Shown here one piece after another: positions 8,867-16,829 of a stretch of 64,000 bases of DNA (its first letter is position 1; every line of letters starts with the position of its first letter). The notes below the pieces were generated by a model. It searched no databases. It saw only the letters and a list, made by a program, of their open reading frames with translations, and was not told where the DNA came from. Position numbers and translations under genes: made by a program. Origin of the DNA: Sphingobacterium litopenaei (GTDB lineage Bacteria > Bacteroidota > Bacteroidia > Sphingobacteriales > Sphingobacteriaceae). Where the stretch lies: assembly GCF_014692495.1 (NCBI RefSeq), contig NZ_JACOIJ010000006.1, positions 1-64,000 of the forward strand, read 5' to 3'.

Positions 8867-11800
8867 TTAAAACATTACACTAATTGCAAATGAATAGTTT
8901 GCTGTTCTTACATTGGATTCTAATACCATATCATATGTATTCATCACAATAGAATTATCGTTGATAATATTAGCATTACTTCCATTTACAAAATTCTTAG
9001 CTGTACCTTTTTTATTACTATACGGTGTCCACATTCCTAGTTTTGAACCCATCGCTGTCAATGTAAGATTTGACAAATGCAATTTCTTAACTAGGTTATC
9101 ATCTAACCTATAGCTAAAACTGATATTTTCCAAGGCTAAGTATGTTCTATCCTTCAAATAGCGTGTGGAGTTCATAATTGAAGAAGTCGACACATTAGAT
9201 AATCTTGGGAAAGTAGCCAAATAGCCAGGATATTGCCATGCATTCAAAACATCAACACCTTGGTTTCCGTCCAAAATATTCAGACCATCCTGTCCGATAT
9301 TTCTACTGATCTGGTCAAAGTAATACCCGCCTTTATTATATTTTAGAAATACGGACAAACCAAAATTCTTATAACTAAAATTATTAGTGATACCTCCATA
9401 GAAGTCAGGAGTTGGATTACCCACAATAACGCGATTAGCCGTATTGTAAACTTTAGTTATATTTCCATTTATATCATACCACATTGGATCTCCTGTAGAA
9501 GGATCGACACCTGCCCAACGTACTAGATAGTGAGACCTAGAATTATATCCTTCGCGCATAATCGTATTACCAGTTGATCTATCCAGTCCTTCGGATAATT
9601 CTAATACTTTGTTACGGTTTAGAGACAAAATCCAAGTTGTATTCCATTTAAAATTTTCTTTCTGAATATTATATGAGTTTACTGTAAGCTCAAAGCCTGA
9701 GTTCTGAAGTTTACCCACATTTTGGTAAATACGTCTGAAACCACCTACCATTGATACATAGGAATCATCAATTAAATCGTGCGTAATATTACGATAGTAT
9801 TCCGCAGCAATATTCACACGTCTGAAGATATCGAAATCAATACCCGTATTTAACATATTGGTAGTTTCCCATTTTAATTTATCGTTCATACCACGTGACA
9901 TTACAGCACCGGCATTACCTCCATAGGCATTATCGTCGGCATATGAATACACCCCTTTGGCATAATTTGATGAGAAACGTGAGTTACCCGTTGTACCATA
10001 TGATACTTTGAATTTCAAGAAATTCATTACATCATTCTCTGGCCAAAAAGACTCATTACTTACTGTCCAAGCTGCACCTATAGAGCTAAATGTTCCCCAT
10101 TTTACGTCCTTACCAAAGTTTGAACTTCCATCTTTACGGTAAGTATAATTCACATTATAGCGGTCATCAAAATTATAGCCAGCTCTTCCAAAATATGAGA
10201 GTAATGTTTGTTTAGCTCTGGATCCTATCCCAGTTCTATTTGTAGAGGACACAAATGAGATTTCACGGATATTGTCATTAGGGAAATTCCAACCGCCCGC
10301 GGATACAGAATGTCTATTCTCACGTCTAGCTTCTGTACCTACCATAATATCAAATTTACCCGAAAAGATATCCCGCATGTAATTCAACGTATTCGAAGAC
10401 ACCAAATTGACCACCTGATTTTGTGCCCTTGAAGCATAACCATTACTTGATCTACCTGTATAGTTATTCATAGACTCGTACTGATTCTCATTGATACTCG
10501 AAATATCAAAACCGTTATTCGTATTGAAATTTAATCCATCAATAATGCTATAATTAAATCCAGCATTACCCAATATCCAAATCGCATTTTGGTTATGATC
10601 ATTTTGCTCAGCTAATCCAGGCATATTCTGTAGTAAACGACCATTTGGATCACGCTCTATATATTCACCTTTGGTGCCGTATGGACTTATAAGTGGAGAA
10701 TATTGGTAATAAGCATTTCCTGGATTAAAAAGGTCATTCAAATTATAAGAACCATTAATTCCTCCAAAAACAGTCATGCGTTTACTTACATTTGCACGGA
10801 GGTTAGAATTCATCGAGTAACGCTTTGTTGTATTGCCTATAGTAATTAATTTATCGTCATAGACATTTCCAGACAAATAATAAGATATATTATCAGTACT
10901 ACCACTAATACTAAGGCTATGCATCGTATTAAATCCATTTCTAAAGTAATGATCTGGCCAGTAGGTATTGACAGTAGTATCAATATTTCCTAGTCCATCC
11001 AGCATTCCCATTCTTTTCACAATAGAAAGGTATTGTGGACCATCCAAGTAGGTAAAGTTATTGCCTACTCGTTTATTCAAACCCGCTCGTAGAGAATAAC
11101 TTATCTTTGGCTTTCCCTTTCCTTTTTTAGTCGTAACTAAAATTACCCCATTAGAGCCGTTTGCACCGTATATAGTCGTGGCGCTGGCATCTTTCAACAC
11201 CGTTAAAGATTCTATATCATTTACATCCAAATACGTAAGGGGACTTACACTAACATCTGTTCCCGGAATAGAGTTCGTAGTACCACCTGTATACAATGGA
11301 ACTCCATCCACAATCCATAAAGGCTCATTTGAAGTCGTTCCACCTAAGGTAGATGATTCACCGCGGACCCTGGTACTAAAACGAGGACGTGCAGATGCAT
11401 TGGAACCTCCGTCCTGCGATTGAAATTCAACCCCCGGTACCAAACCTTCCAACAACGCATCGATACGTAAAGCCGGACGGTTTTCTATATCTTTAGCTGT
11501 AATGGTAAATGCACTACCTGTCTGGTTTTCTTTAGTCTCTTTCCGACCATATGCCATTACAACTACTTCATCGATATATTCGTTACTCAACTCCAAAACG
11601 ACATTACGATTTACAGCCAAATCATTTGTGTTGACCTCTTTCTTCTTATAACCAATCAGACTAAAAACTATTTGAGAATTTAAAGGTGCATTGAGTTTAT
11701 ATTCCCCCGCATTATTCGTCATTACCGATTTAGATGTTCCTTTAATAGTCACACTCACCCCAGTAGCAGGTCTTGTTACTCCGTCTTCATCAAGTAAACT

Positions 11801-12175
11801 AACTTTTCCCGACAATTCTACTGTTTGTTGGATGGTTTTTAGGGTTACGGTCTTGTTTACAATACTGTACTCAAAACCTAATTCTTTAGACAACTTTACA
11901 AGAGAAGTCTCCACAGACGACTCATCCAAATTCAGATTAAAAATTTGAGAAGTACATAATTTTGAATCGTAAATAAACGAATACCCACTTTGTTTTTCCA
12001 ACTGAGCCAAAACCGTTCTCAGATTTTGGTTCTTTACGTTCAACTGAATACGTTGAGCAAATGTATGCGCAGAGGCTATTGTTATCATCCCCGCAGTCAT
12101 CAGCGTTGTCATCTTTAAGGACAACAACTCCGATTTACTTTTCGCCAAACGCTTCTTAAGACATTTGTGTTTCAT
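8867..12175 (-). CDS. SusC/RagA TonB-linked outer-membrane transporter with STN signalling domain
   Basis: The 1102-residue protein has a long signal segment ending near AHTFAQ at residue 41. An STN (secretin/TonB short N-terminal) domain follows at about 43-115, then a carboxypeptidase-regulatory-like beta domain (about 130-205), the plug (VDGVPLYTGG..., LKDASATTIYGANGSNGVILVTTKKG at about 290-350), and a large beta barrel ending in a terminal Phe (NYSFAISVMF). The STN domain is the part that signals to FecR-type anti-sigma factors, which matches the sigma and FecR genes just upstream. It imports the ligand into the periplasm using TonB energy. Confidence 0.95.
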   Translation of the reverse strand: MKHKCLKKRLAKSKSELLSLKMTTLMTAGMITIASAHTFAQRIQLNVKNQNLRTVLAQLEKQSGYSFIYDSKLCTSQIFNLNLDESSVETSLVKLSKELGFEYSIVNKTVTLKTIQQTVELSGKVSLLDEDGVTRPATGVSVTIKGTSKSVMTNNAGEYKLNAPLNSQIVFSLIGYKKKEVNTNDLAVNRNVVLELSNEYIDEVVVMAYGRKETKENQTGSAFTITAKDIENRPALRIDALLEGLVPGVEFQSQDGGSNASARPRFSTRVRGESSTLGGTTSNEPLWIVDGVPLYTGGTTNSIPGTDVSVSPLTYLDVNDIESLTVLKDASATTIYGANGSNGVILVTTKKGKGKPKISYSLRAGLNKRVGNNFTYLDGPQYLSIVKRMGMLDGLGNIDTTVNTYWPDHYFRNGFNTMHSLSISGSTDNISYYLSGNVYDDKLITIGNTTKRYSMNSNLRANVSKRMTVFGGINGSYNLNDLFNPGNAYYQYSPLISPYGTKGEYIERDPNGRLLQNMPGLAEQNDHNQNAIWILGNAGFNYSIIDGLNFNTNNGFDISSINENQYESMNNYTGRSSNGYASRAQNQVVNLVSSNTLNYMRDIFSGKFDIMVGTEARRENRHSVSAGGWNFPNDNIREISFVSSTNRTGIGSRAKQTLLSYFGRAGYNFDDRYNVNYTYRKDGSSNFGKDVKWGTFSSIGAAWTVSNESFWPENDVMNFLKFKVSYGTTGNSRFSSNYAKGVYSYADDNAYGGNAGAVMSRGMNDKLKWETTNMLNTGIDFDIFRRVNIAAEYYRNITHDLIDDSYVSMVGGFRRIYQNVGKLQNSGFELTVNSYNIQKENFKWNTTWILSLNRNKVLELSEGLDRSTGNTIMREGYNSRSHYLVRWAGVDPSTGDPMWYDINGNITKVYNTANRVIVGNPTPDFYGGITNNFSYKNFGLSVFLKYNKGGYYFDQISRNIGQDGLNILDGNQGVDVLNAWQYPGYLATFPRLSNVSTSSIMNSTRYLKDRTYLALENISFSYRLDDNLVKKLHLSNLTLTAMGSKLGMWTPYSNKKGTAKNFVNGSNANIINDNSIVMNTYDMVLESNVRTANYSFAISVMF

Positions 12176-12189
12176 ATGATAAGGTTAAA

Positions 12190-13245
12190 TTATTTCGAAA
12201 ATTGAATTGTTAAAATATTATTAGAAAGCTGACACTTAGCTCCACTTAGATTTTCTAATACCAGCAAGACATCTTTTAGTTTCATTCCTTGCTCTAATTC
12301 GCCAGAGATACGCTGAACAGGAATTTCGCCCTGATACTGGATCTGAAAACCATACCAATTGGATAGTTGTTCTATAACGTCTTGGATCAGCTCTTCTTCA
12401 AATGAGAACTTCATTTGACGCCAACTTGTCGTATGTTTGACATCTTTTGCTACCTTAATCAAGTCTTCACCATCATTGGTAACAACTTCATTTGGAGCTA
12501 CCATTACAGCCTTTTGTTCATTCCTTAGCTTTATTTTACCCTCATATAGAACAGTAACTGTTTCAGCTAATTTGGCGTAAGATTTCACGTTAAACTTTGT
12601 ACCAAGCACTTCAATAGATTGATCCTTAGTTCGTACAATAAATTTTTGATTGTTATGTTTTTTTACATCGAAAAAAGCCTCACCATCGAGGTATACAATA
12701 CGATTACCTTCCTCTCCAAAATTCTTTTTCAATTGAATTTTTGTATTACTGTTCATCGCTACCTTACTTCCATCAGGAAGGATTACTTTAATAAACTCTC
12801 CATGGCCAGTTTGAAGTACGCGGACATTTAAATCAGTGGAGTTTCCTGCAAGACCTACATATTTAGTAGAATCCAGAAAATCTTCCAAACTAGAATTTAT
12901 AACACTACCATTGCCATTTTCATCAAATAATCGTACCCCAGAGGTAAGCTTATTATTTTCAGCATGACTTGGATAAAAGAAAAATCCTGCAGCGACCACA
13001 GCGGCCGCTGCAGCACTTGCTATATAAAGCTTTCTAAACTTTTTGATTTTCTCGTTAAATAACTGACCAGACACCCGGTGCCAAATAGATTCCTTTATTT
13101 GGTCAGGTGAAAATGTAGAATAAATAGTACTTTGCGTATCATCAAAACTATTGTACCAAGCTTCTAATTTATCTTTATCAGACTCCGATGCAATACCTTG
13201 GTTGATACGCTGGATTATTTCGTTAATCTCTTGATTAGGGTGCAT
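12190..13245 (-). CDS. FecR family anti-sigma factor
   Basis: The 351-residue single-pass inner-membrane protein has a cytoplasmic N-terminal helical domain (residues 1-73, EIIQRINQGIASESDKDKLEAWY), a transmembrane segment at about 74-92 (Ala/Val rich, ending FFFYPSHA), a periplasmic FecR domain (about 145-240, with VLPDGSKVAMNSNTKIQL and DGEAFFDV) and a C-terminal DUF4974-like STN-contact domain (about 275-350). It should hold the sigma factor encoded 51 bases upstream until SusC reports ligand uptake. It is 14 bases from susC. Confidence 0.92.
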   Translation of the reverse strand: MHPNQEINEIIQRINQGIASESDKDKLEAWYNSFDDTQSTIYSTFSPDQIKESIWHRVSGQLFNEKIKKFRKLYIASAAAAAVVAAGFFFYPSHAENNKLTSGVRLFDENGNGSVINSSLEDFLDSTKYVGLAGNSTDLNVRVLQTGHGEFIKVILPDGSKVAMNSNTKIQLKKNFGEEGNRIVYLDGEAFFDVKKHNNQKFIVRTKDQSIEVLGTKFNVKSYAKLAETVTVLYEGKIKLRNEQKAVMVAPNEVVTNDGEDLIKVAKDVKHTTSWRQMKFSFEEELIQDVIEQLSNWYGFQIQYQGEIPVQRISGELEQGMKLKDVLLVLENLSGAKCQLSNNILTIQFSK

Positions 13246-13296
13246 AAAATGTTAGTTACTACTATATAGTACTACAACTAACTACCTACGCACGGT

Positions 13297-13869
13297 CTAA
13301 AATAAAAAAATTATAAAATTTTGAGTATTTCGTAGAATTTTTCGCAACACTTTTAGGGCTTTGCTTATTTGATTTTCAACAGTACGAGGCGAAATTTCTA
13401 ATTTCTCCGCAATTTCTTTACTGTTCAAATGATCTATTCGACTATATCTAAAAATCAATTTAGTTTGCGGAGGCAACTGTTCTACGCCCTGCATTAGTAT
13501 ATAATGCATCTCTTTATAATTTAACGCTTCGTTCAAATCCATTTGATCTAACCTATCCAATACGCCAAACTCAAGCGGATTGATAGAATCATAACGCGAA
13601 ATACGATTCAAATATTTAATTACTGAAAACTTAGTAGCTTGGAATAAATAAGCGGATAAATTTTGGATTTGTGGTAAATTAGGGTGTTGCCAAAGAGAAA
13701 TAAAAATATCTTGCACAATATCTTCTGCGGCCTCCACATCTTGCAGCCTATTATTACAAGAAGCAAATATCTTATCCCAATATCTATTATACAATTCTTG
13801 AAATGCAGATTGATTTCTATCGTTGCTAATGAGGAGTTGAAGGTCGTAGTCCGATATTGAACTGTACAT
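13297..13869 (-). CDS. ECF RNA polymerase sigma factor (FecI/SigW-like, Bacteroidota type)
   Basis: The 190-residue protein has sigma region 2 (FQELYNRYWDKIFASCNN...AEDIVQDIFISLWQHPN) and region 4 with a helix-turn-helix (LNSKEIAEKLEISPRTVENQISKALKVLRK). It is first in the minus-strand operon, followed by its FecR partner and susC. Expected role: transcribe the downstream Sus locus when FecR releases it. No obvious own promoter was identified in the 245 bases upstream. Confidence 0.93.
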   Translation of the reverse strand: MYSSISDYDLQLLISNDRNQSAFQELYNRYWDKIFASCNNRLQDVEAAEDIVQDIFISLWQHPNLPQIQNLSAYLFQATKFSVIKYLNRISRYDSINPLEFGVLDRLDQMDLNEALNYKEMHYILMQGVEQLPPQTKLIFRYSRIDHLNSKEIAEKLEISPRTVENQISKALKVLRKILRNTQNFIIFLF

Positions 13870-14114
13870 ATAAGCAGATATTTACTAGAAATTTACTTTT
13901 CGTTAAGAAGTATATTTTCTTCACCAAAGTTATAAAAAATATCTAACTCTATTAAGAACGAAAGTCTTACATTAAATAATTATAAGCTAATTTAGAATGT
14001 ATATCTCTAGTATGGCTACCTCAATAATAAATATTACTATATTCAAGAAATAAATTATACAATGACGATCTCGGGTAAAGATATAACATTGATTATCACA
14101 GCTTCTATCCACAA

Positions 14115-14636
14115 TCACCACACAACTGTGATATGCACAAAACTGGGCATACAGCCATCATAATCAAGTATAGTATGAAGTTTCACCGCTCCCTTAGCAC
14201 TGCGGAATTTACCCCAATCAAATACACTTAAGCATAAAGGAATAATAGTAGCATCCATGAGATATACTTTCCGCTTAAGTCTATTAAGCTCAGCTCGTCT
14301 AGGAGAATTTCTATTCCACAAATGTTCCAAAAGTTTGTAATAAAGATCTCGAAATAGGCGATGATCGCGATGTTTGTTGATGTAGGATAAATTGGACTTG
14401 CTGGGTGTCCGAGAGATGCCCATGTGGCTCATGTTACCTGTAGTACTACGCAGACCATTAGAAATATCACGAACGGAATCCGCAGATGAAAGATAGCAGA
14501 AAAGCATACTAACAAAGTGTGTCCAACTGTTAATTCCTTTATGATGCTTGTCGCTTTGGTACTTTTGAACCAATTTATTAAAAATGTCACGGTCAACTAG
14601 ACTTAATATCTGAGAAAATACGTTTATATTTACCAT
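14115..14636 (-). pseudogene. Truncated IS4 family transposase (DUF4372 N-terminus)
   Basis: 173 codons remain of a transposase normally about 380-400 residues long. Residues 1-75 match the DUF4372-type N-terminal domain (FSQILSLVDRDIFNKLVQKYQSD...GINSWTHFVSMLFCYLS). The first catalytic Asp of the DDE triad is in the KVYLMDATIIPL segment near residue 127. The match ends at SFVHIT, after which the frame runs into unrelated sequence and stops at 14115, so the second Asp, the Glu and the 3' end of the element are gone. The 5' end of the element is retained up to about 14698. Confidence 0.85.
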
Positions 14637-14698
14637 GGCGGTTGGTTAATTTTAGCAAATTAAATATAGCAAACCCTGCTATATAAATCTACCGCCAT
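14635..14698 (-). repeat. IS end with inverted repeat that sequesters the transposase start codon
   Basis: On the minus strand ATGGCGGT (14691-14698) pairs with ACCGCCAT (14635-14642). The second arm contains the transposase ATG itself (14634-14636). Inside lies a second small hairpin, TATAGCA/TGCTATA. Folding of read-through mRNA would hide the start codon, a known way for insertion sequences to avoid activation by outside transcription. The outer arm is probably close to the element's left terminus. Confidence 0.5.
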
Positions 14699-14727
14699 TT
14701 TTTCCTTATTTACGCTTCTGATTGATT

Positions 14728-14910
14728 ATGTATATCCTTTTAATCATAATTGCAATAAGCCTTTGGGCAAGTGCCATTTATCAGGTAGTGAAAAATCAAA
14801 ATCTTTCATTCTCCCAAAAATTACTCTGGATAATTGCTTTATTGATTTTTAATGTGCTAGGAATTATTGTGTATTTTGCTATGCAATATCATCCACGAAG
14901 TTGGTATTAA
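14728..14910 (+). CDS. Small membrane protein with PLDc_N-like domain
   Basis: A 60-residue protein beginning at the ATG at 14728; an upstream TTG at 14722 is less likely. Two hydrophobic helices (LLIIIAISLWASAIYQVV and LLWIIALLIFNVLGIIVYFA) flank a short loop, and the sequence WIIALLIFNVLGIIVYF matches the phospholipase D nuclease N-terminal (PLDc_N) motif found on cardiolipin synthases and as free-standing small proteins. Function is unknown; inner-membrane location is predicted. It stands alone next to the IS4 remnant. Confidence 0.7.
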   Translation: MYILLIIIAISLWASAIYQVVKNQNLSFSQKLLWIIALLIFNVLGIIVYFAMQYHPRSWY

Positions 14911-15033
14911 GAAGAGCTAATTTAATTGCAAATTCTGTCAAAGATTTCTCTTTAAAATAAGCATCAAGATATATGTCAAATATATCTTAACACCTTCAAA
15001 TCCTAACTTTATCAATTCGTTATTTGTTTCCAT
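14879..15033 (-). pseudogene. Decayed small gene downstream of coq4-like gene
   Basis: An ATG at 15033, three bases after the coq4-like stop, starts METNNELIKLGFEGV. The frame then becomes a hydrophobic run and stops. One frame over, the sequence continues plausibly as DIFDIYLDAYFKEKSLTEFA, then IKLALLNTNFVDDIA before a TAG near 14879. A single-base frameshift in a short gene would explain this. Its 3' end would overlap the convergent small gene at 14728-14910. The family is not recognised and the call is tentative. Confidence 0.3.
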
Positions 15034-15035
15034 AG

Positions 15036-15512
15036 TTATATAGTCTGAAAAGTTGTTTTCCTGTAAAGCACATGTTGAATTTCAATTAAAGGTCTAGCCA
15101 AATAATCTTTGAATTCTATATGATGAAAAGTGCTTAACGATTTTCCTTTTTGGTAGCTAAACATATAATAGCGTATAAATTCGGGATAAATGAATGTTCC
15201 AATAGTAATCATAGCATACATATATAGACTGCGTTTGCCATTTCCCATCAAAAGATATTGCATCGCCACCTCGTCTTCTATTTCGGTATTGGTTTGTGTA
15301 ATCACGTGAAAGACATCATGATTTTCTAGTTTGGGCATAATATCAAAACCTTTAGATCGATAAAATTCTCCCAAAGCATAGCCTAACGAATTTTCCGAAT
15401 ACCTCAAAAAATCATTAACCGATAATCCCCAAGCTTTTTTATTACGTTTGAAAACTTGTGCATACAGCTTAGAAGAACCATTATAAAGGAATAACATAAA
15501 TTTAAGTCTCAT
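15036..15512 (-). CDS. Coq4 family protein
   Basis: The 158-residue protein has the Coq4 zinc-binding pattern HDxxH-x11-E: HDVFH in the middle of the chain followed 11 residues later by Glu in EIEDE. The neighbouring ENSLGYALGEFYRSKGF and LMGNGKRS segments also fit the family. In eukaryotes Coq4 acts in ubiquinone synthesis, but Bacteroidota normally use menaquinone, so the role here is unknown. A 17-base palindromic operator precedes it, identical in half-sites to the one ahead of the regulator operon, so it is probably controlled by the winged-helix protein encoded just upstream. Confidence 0.75.
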   Translation of the reverse strand: MRLKFMLFLYNGSSKLYAQVFKRNKKAWGLSVNDFLRYSENSLGYALGEFYRSKGFDIMPKLENHDVFHVITQTNTEIEDEVAMQYLLMGNGKRSLYMYAMITIGTFIYPEFIRYYMFSYQKGKSLSTFHHIEFKDYLARPLIEIQHVLYRKTTFQTI

Positions 15513-15529
15513 ATTAAAATTTTAAAAGT

Positions 15530-15546
15530 ACTTTGAATTTCAAAGT
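15530..15546. promoter_or_regulatory. Palindromic operator ahead of coq4-like gene
   Basis: ACTTTGA-ATT-TCAAAGT is a perfect 7-bp inverted repeat with a 3-base spacer. The flanks (aaaagt on the left, ttatagata on the right) are also shared with the copy at 16486-16502. It lies 18 bases ahead of the coq4-like ATG. The likely ligand is the winged-helix regulator encoded at 15563-15865. Confidence 0.7.
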
Positions 15547-15562
15547 TTATAGATAAAAAAAT

Positions 15563-15865
15563 TTATTTGTACTGTTGTTTGATTAGATTTTCTAGTGCTA
15601 CTAAGTGATTTTCAAAAGCTTTCTGACCTTTATCAGTCTTTCTATACTTGGTATTAGGTTTACGATCTACAAAAGACTTCTCCACGGTGATATAACCTTC
15701 TTTTTCCAAACTTTTTAGATTCGAAGCTAAATTGCCATCCGTTACTTCCAAAAGTTCCTTCAGCGAATTGAAATCGTAGTGTTCGTTTGCCACCAATACA
15801 CTCATGATTTGCAAACGCACACGATTCTCTAATACTTTGTCATATAGTGATAGATCCAAACTCAC
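15563..15865 (-). CDS. Winged-helix transcriptional regulator
   Basis: About 100 residues from a GTG at 15865. The GTG overlaps the TGA of the upstream membrane-protein gene (GTGA), and no domain homology exists in the longer frame before it. The wHTH is clear: ENRVRLQIMSVLVANEHYDFNSLKELLEVTDGNLASNLKSLEKEGYI, then a wing (VEKSFVDRKPNTKYRKTDKGQKAF). This is the MarR/PadR-like group of small regulators often paired with a membrane protein in Bacteroidota. Translational coupling with that partner and two shared operators suggest autoregulation and control of the coq4-like gene. Confidence 0.85.
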   Translation of the reverse strand: MSLDLSLYDKVLENRVRLQIMSVLVANEHYDFNSLKELLEVTDGNLASNLKSLEKEGYITVEKSFVDRKPNTKYRKTDKGQKAFENHLVALENLIKQQYK

Positions 15866-16479
15866 TTTTCGTAACGTTGATGAACGATTAAACCATATAT
15901 AATATGTAATACTCCGAACCCTACTGCCCAAAAGTAGATACCATATCCAGGAAGGCACAAAGCTAACAAACCTAAAATAATATCCAAAACGCCCAACCAA
16001 CGCAATTCTTTAAAAGTAAAACTTGACGCAGCACTCAACGCCAAACCATAAAAAATCAACATCGAAGAAGCAATCATTCCATAGTTTTCTTTATATAATA
16101 ATATAAATGAAAGTATCCCACCCGTTAGCAATGGAACTGCCATCGCTTTGAATAAAGCCTTACTGGTAGGATTCCAAACAGACTGACTTGATTTTTTTGC
16201 TTTCTGCTTAGCCATATAATATCCCGTACCTACTGATACCACCAATACAGCTGCAGCAATAAATATTAAAGTTGGAACGAGTTCACTATTTACATAATTA
16301 TCTCTATAGCCAAATACACTATCAAATCCATATATTAATGTATATCCTACAAATGCACCTACAAGTGCATAACTACCGATTAAAACACCCGAAAGTCCAC
16401 TAATCGACATAAACTTGGATGATTTTTCCATCAATGAGCGAATTTGCCCGATCTGATTAATTAAGTCTTTTTGATCCAT
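15862..16479 (-). CDS. Integral membrane protein paired with winged-helix regulator
   Basis: About 205 residues from the ATG at 16479 (MDQKDLINQIGQIRSLMEKSS). The earlier ATG at 16518 would place the palindromic operator inside the coding region, so it is rejected. An N-terminal cytoplasmic helix is followed by about six hydrophobic segments (including FMSISGLSGVLIGSYALVGAF, LIFIAAAVLVVSVGTGYYMA and LALCLPGYGIYFWAVGFGVL). The C-terminal codons overlap the regulator start. Function is unknown; co-conservation with the regulator suggests sensing or transport. Confidence 0.75.
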   Translation of the reverse strand: MDQKDLINQIGQIRSLMEKSSKFMSISGLSGVLIGSYALVGAFVGYTLIYGFDSVFGYRDNYVNSELVPTLIFIAAAVLVVSVGTGYYMAKQKAKKSSQSVWNPTSKALFKAMAVPLLTGGILSFILLYKENYGMIASSMLIFYGLALSAASSFTFKELRWLGVLDIILGLLALCLPGYGIYFWAVGFGVLHIIYGLIVHQRYEK

Positions 16480-16485
16480 AAAAGT

Positions 16486-16502
16486 ACTTTGATATTCAAA
16501 GT
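16486..16502. promoter_or_regulatory. Palindromic operator ahead of membrane protein / regulator operon
   Basis: ACTTTGA-TAT-TCAAAGT is a perfect 7-bp inverted repeat with a 3-base spacer, 7 bases ahead of the membrane-protein ATG. Half-sites and flanking bases match the copy at 15530-15546. The position overlapping the ribosome approach zone implies repression. It also sets the start codon of the membrane protein. Confidence 0.7.
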
Positions 16503-16621
16503 TATAGATATTATTCATACCTGCAAATTATTTTTGAATAAAATTGCTAAAAATTAATAGTCTTGCTTTTAGTCATTTAGAAAATAAGGGACAAAATAAA
16601 TGCAGTTTTTTCAAAACAAGA

Positions 16622-16653
16622 CTTGACAAATATGGAAAATGATTCTATCTTTG
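16622..16653 (+). promoter_or_regulatory. Promoter of tRNA-Leu / trigger factor
   Basis: A TTGACA-like -33 element (16623-16628) lies about 20 bases ahead of TATCTTTG (16646-16653), which fits the Bacteroidota -7 consensus TAnnTTTG. The tRNA begins 24 bases after the -7 box. Confidence 0.6.
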
Positions 16654-16677
16654 TGTCACAATAAAAAAATCCTAACT

Positions 16678-16759
16678 GCGGAAGTGGCGTAATTGGTAGC
16701 CGCACCAGACTTAGGATCTGGCGCCGCGAGGCGTGGGGGTTCGAGTCCCTTCTTCCGCA
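16678..16759 (+). tRNA. tRNA-Leu (anticodon UAG)
   Basis: An 82-nt class II tRNA. The acceptor arm GCGGAAG pairs with CTTCCGC, the D-loop contains AATTGGTAG, the anticodon stem CAGA/TCTG holds the loop CTTAGGA with anticodon TAG, and a long variable arm (GCGCCGCGAGGCGT region) and T-arm with GGTTCGAGTCC follow. CCA is not encoded. It is followed by a strong terminator. Confidence 0.93.
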
Positions 16760-16765
16760 CTTGAT

Positions 16766-16804
16766 ATCCTCCCGAACAAAATGAATCGGGAGGATTTTTT
16801 TTAT
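16766..16804 (+). terminator. Terminator after tRNA-Leu
   Basis: The stem ATCCTCCCGA / TCGGGAGGAT with a 10-base loop is followed by eight T residues. It separates the tRNA from the trigger factor gene, whose ATG is 26 bases further on. Confidence 0.8.
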
Positions 16805-16829
16805 AATGCGAAAATAACGCTTAAAAAGT

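Noticed and set aside
15563..16000. Longer 145-codon version of the winged-helix regulator
   Set aside because: The first 45 codons overlap the membrane-protein gene in another frame and lack similarity; the GTG at 15865 overlapping TGA is the natural coupled start.
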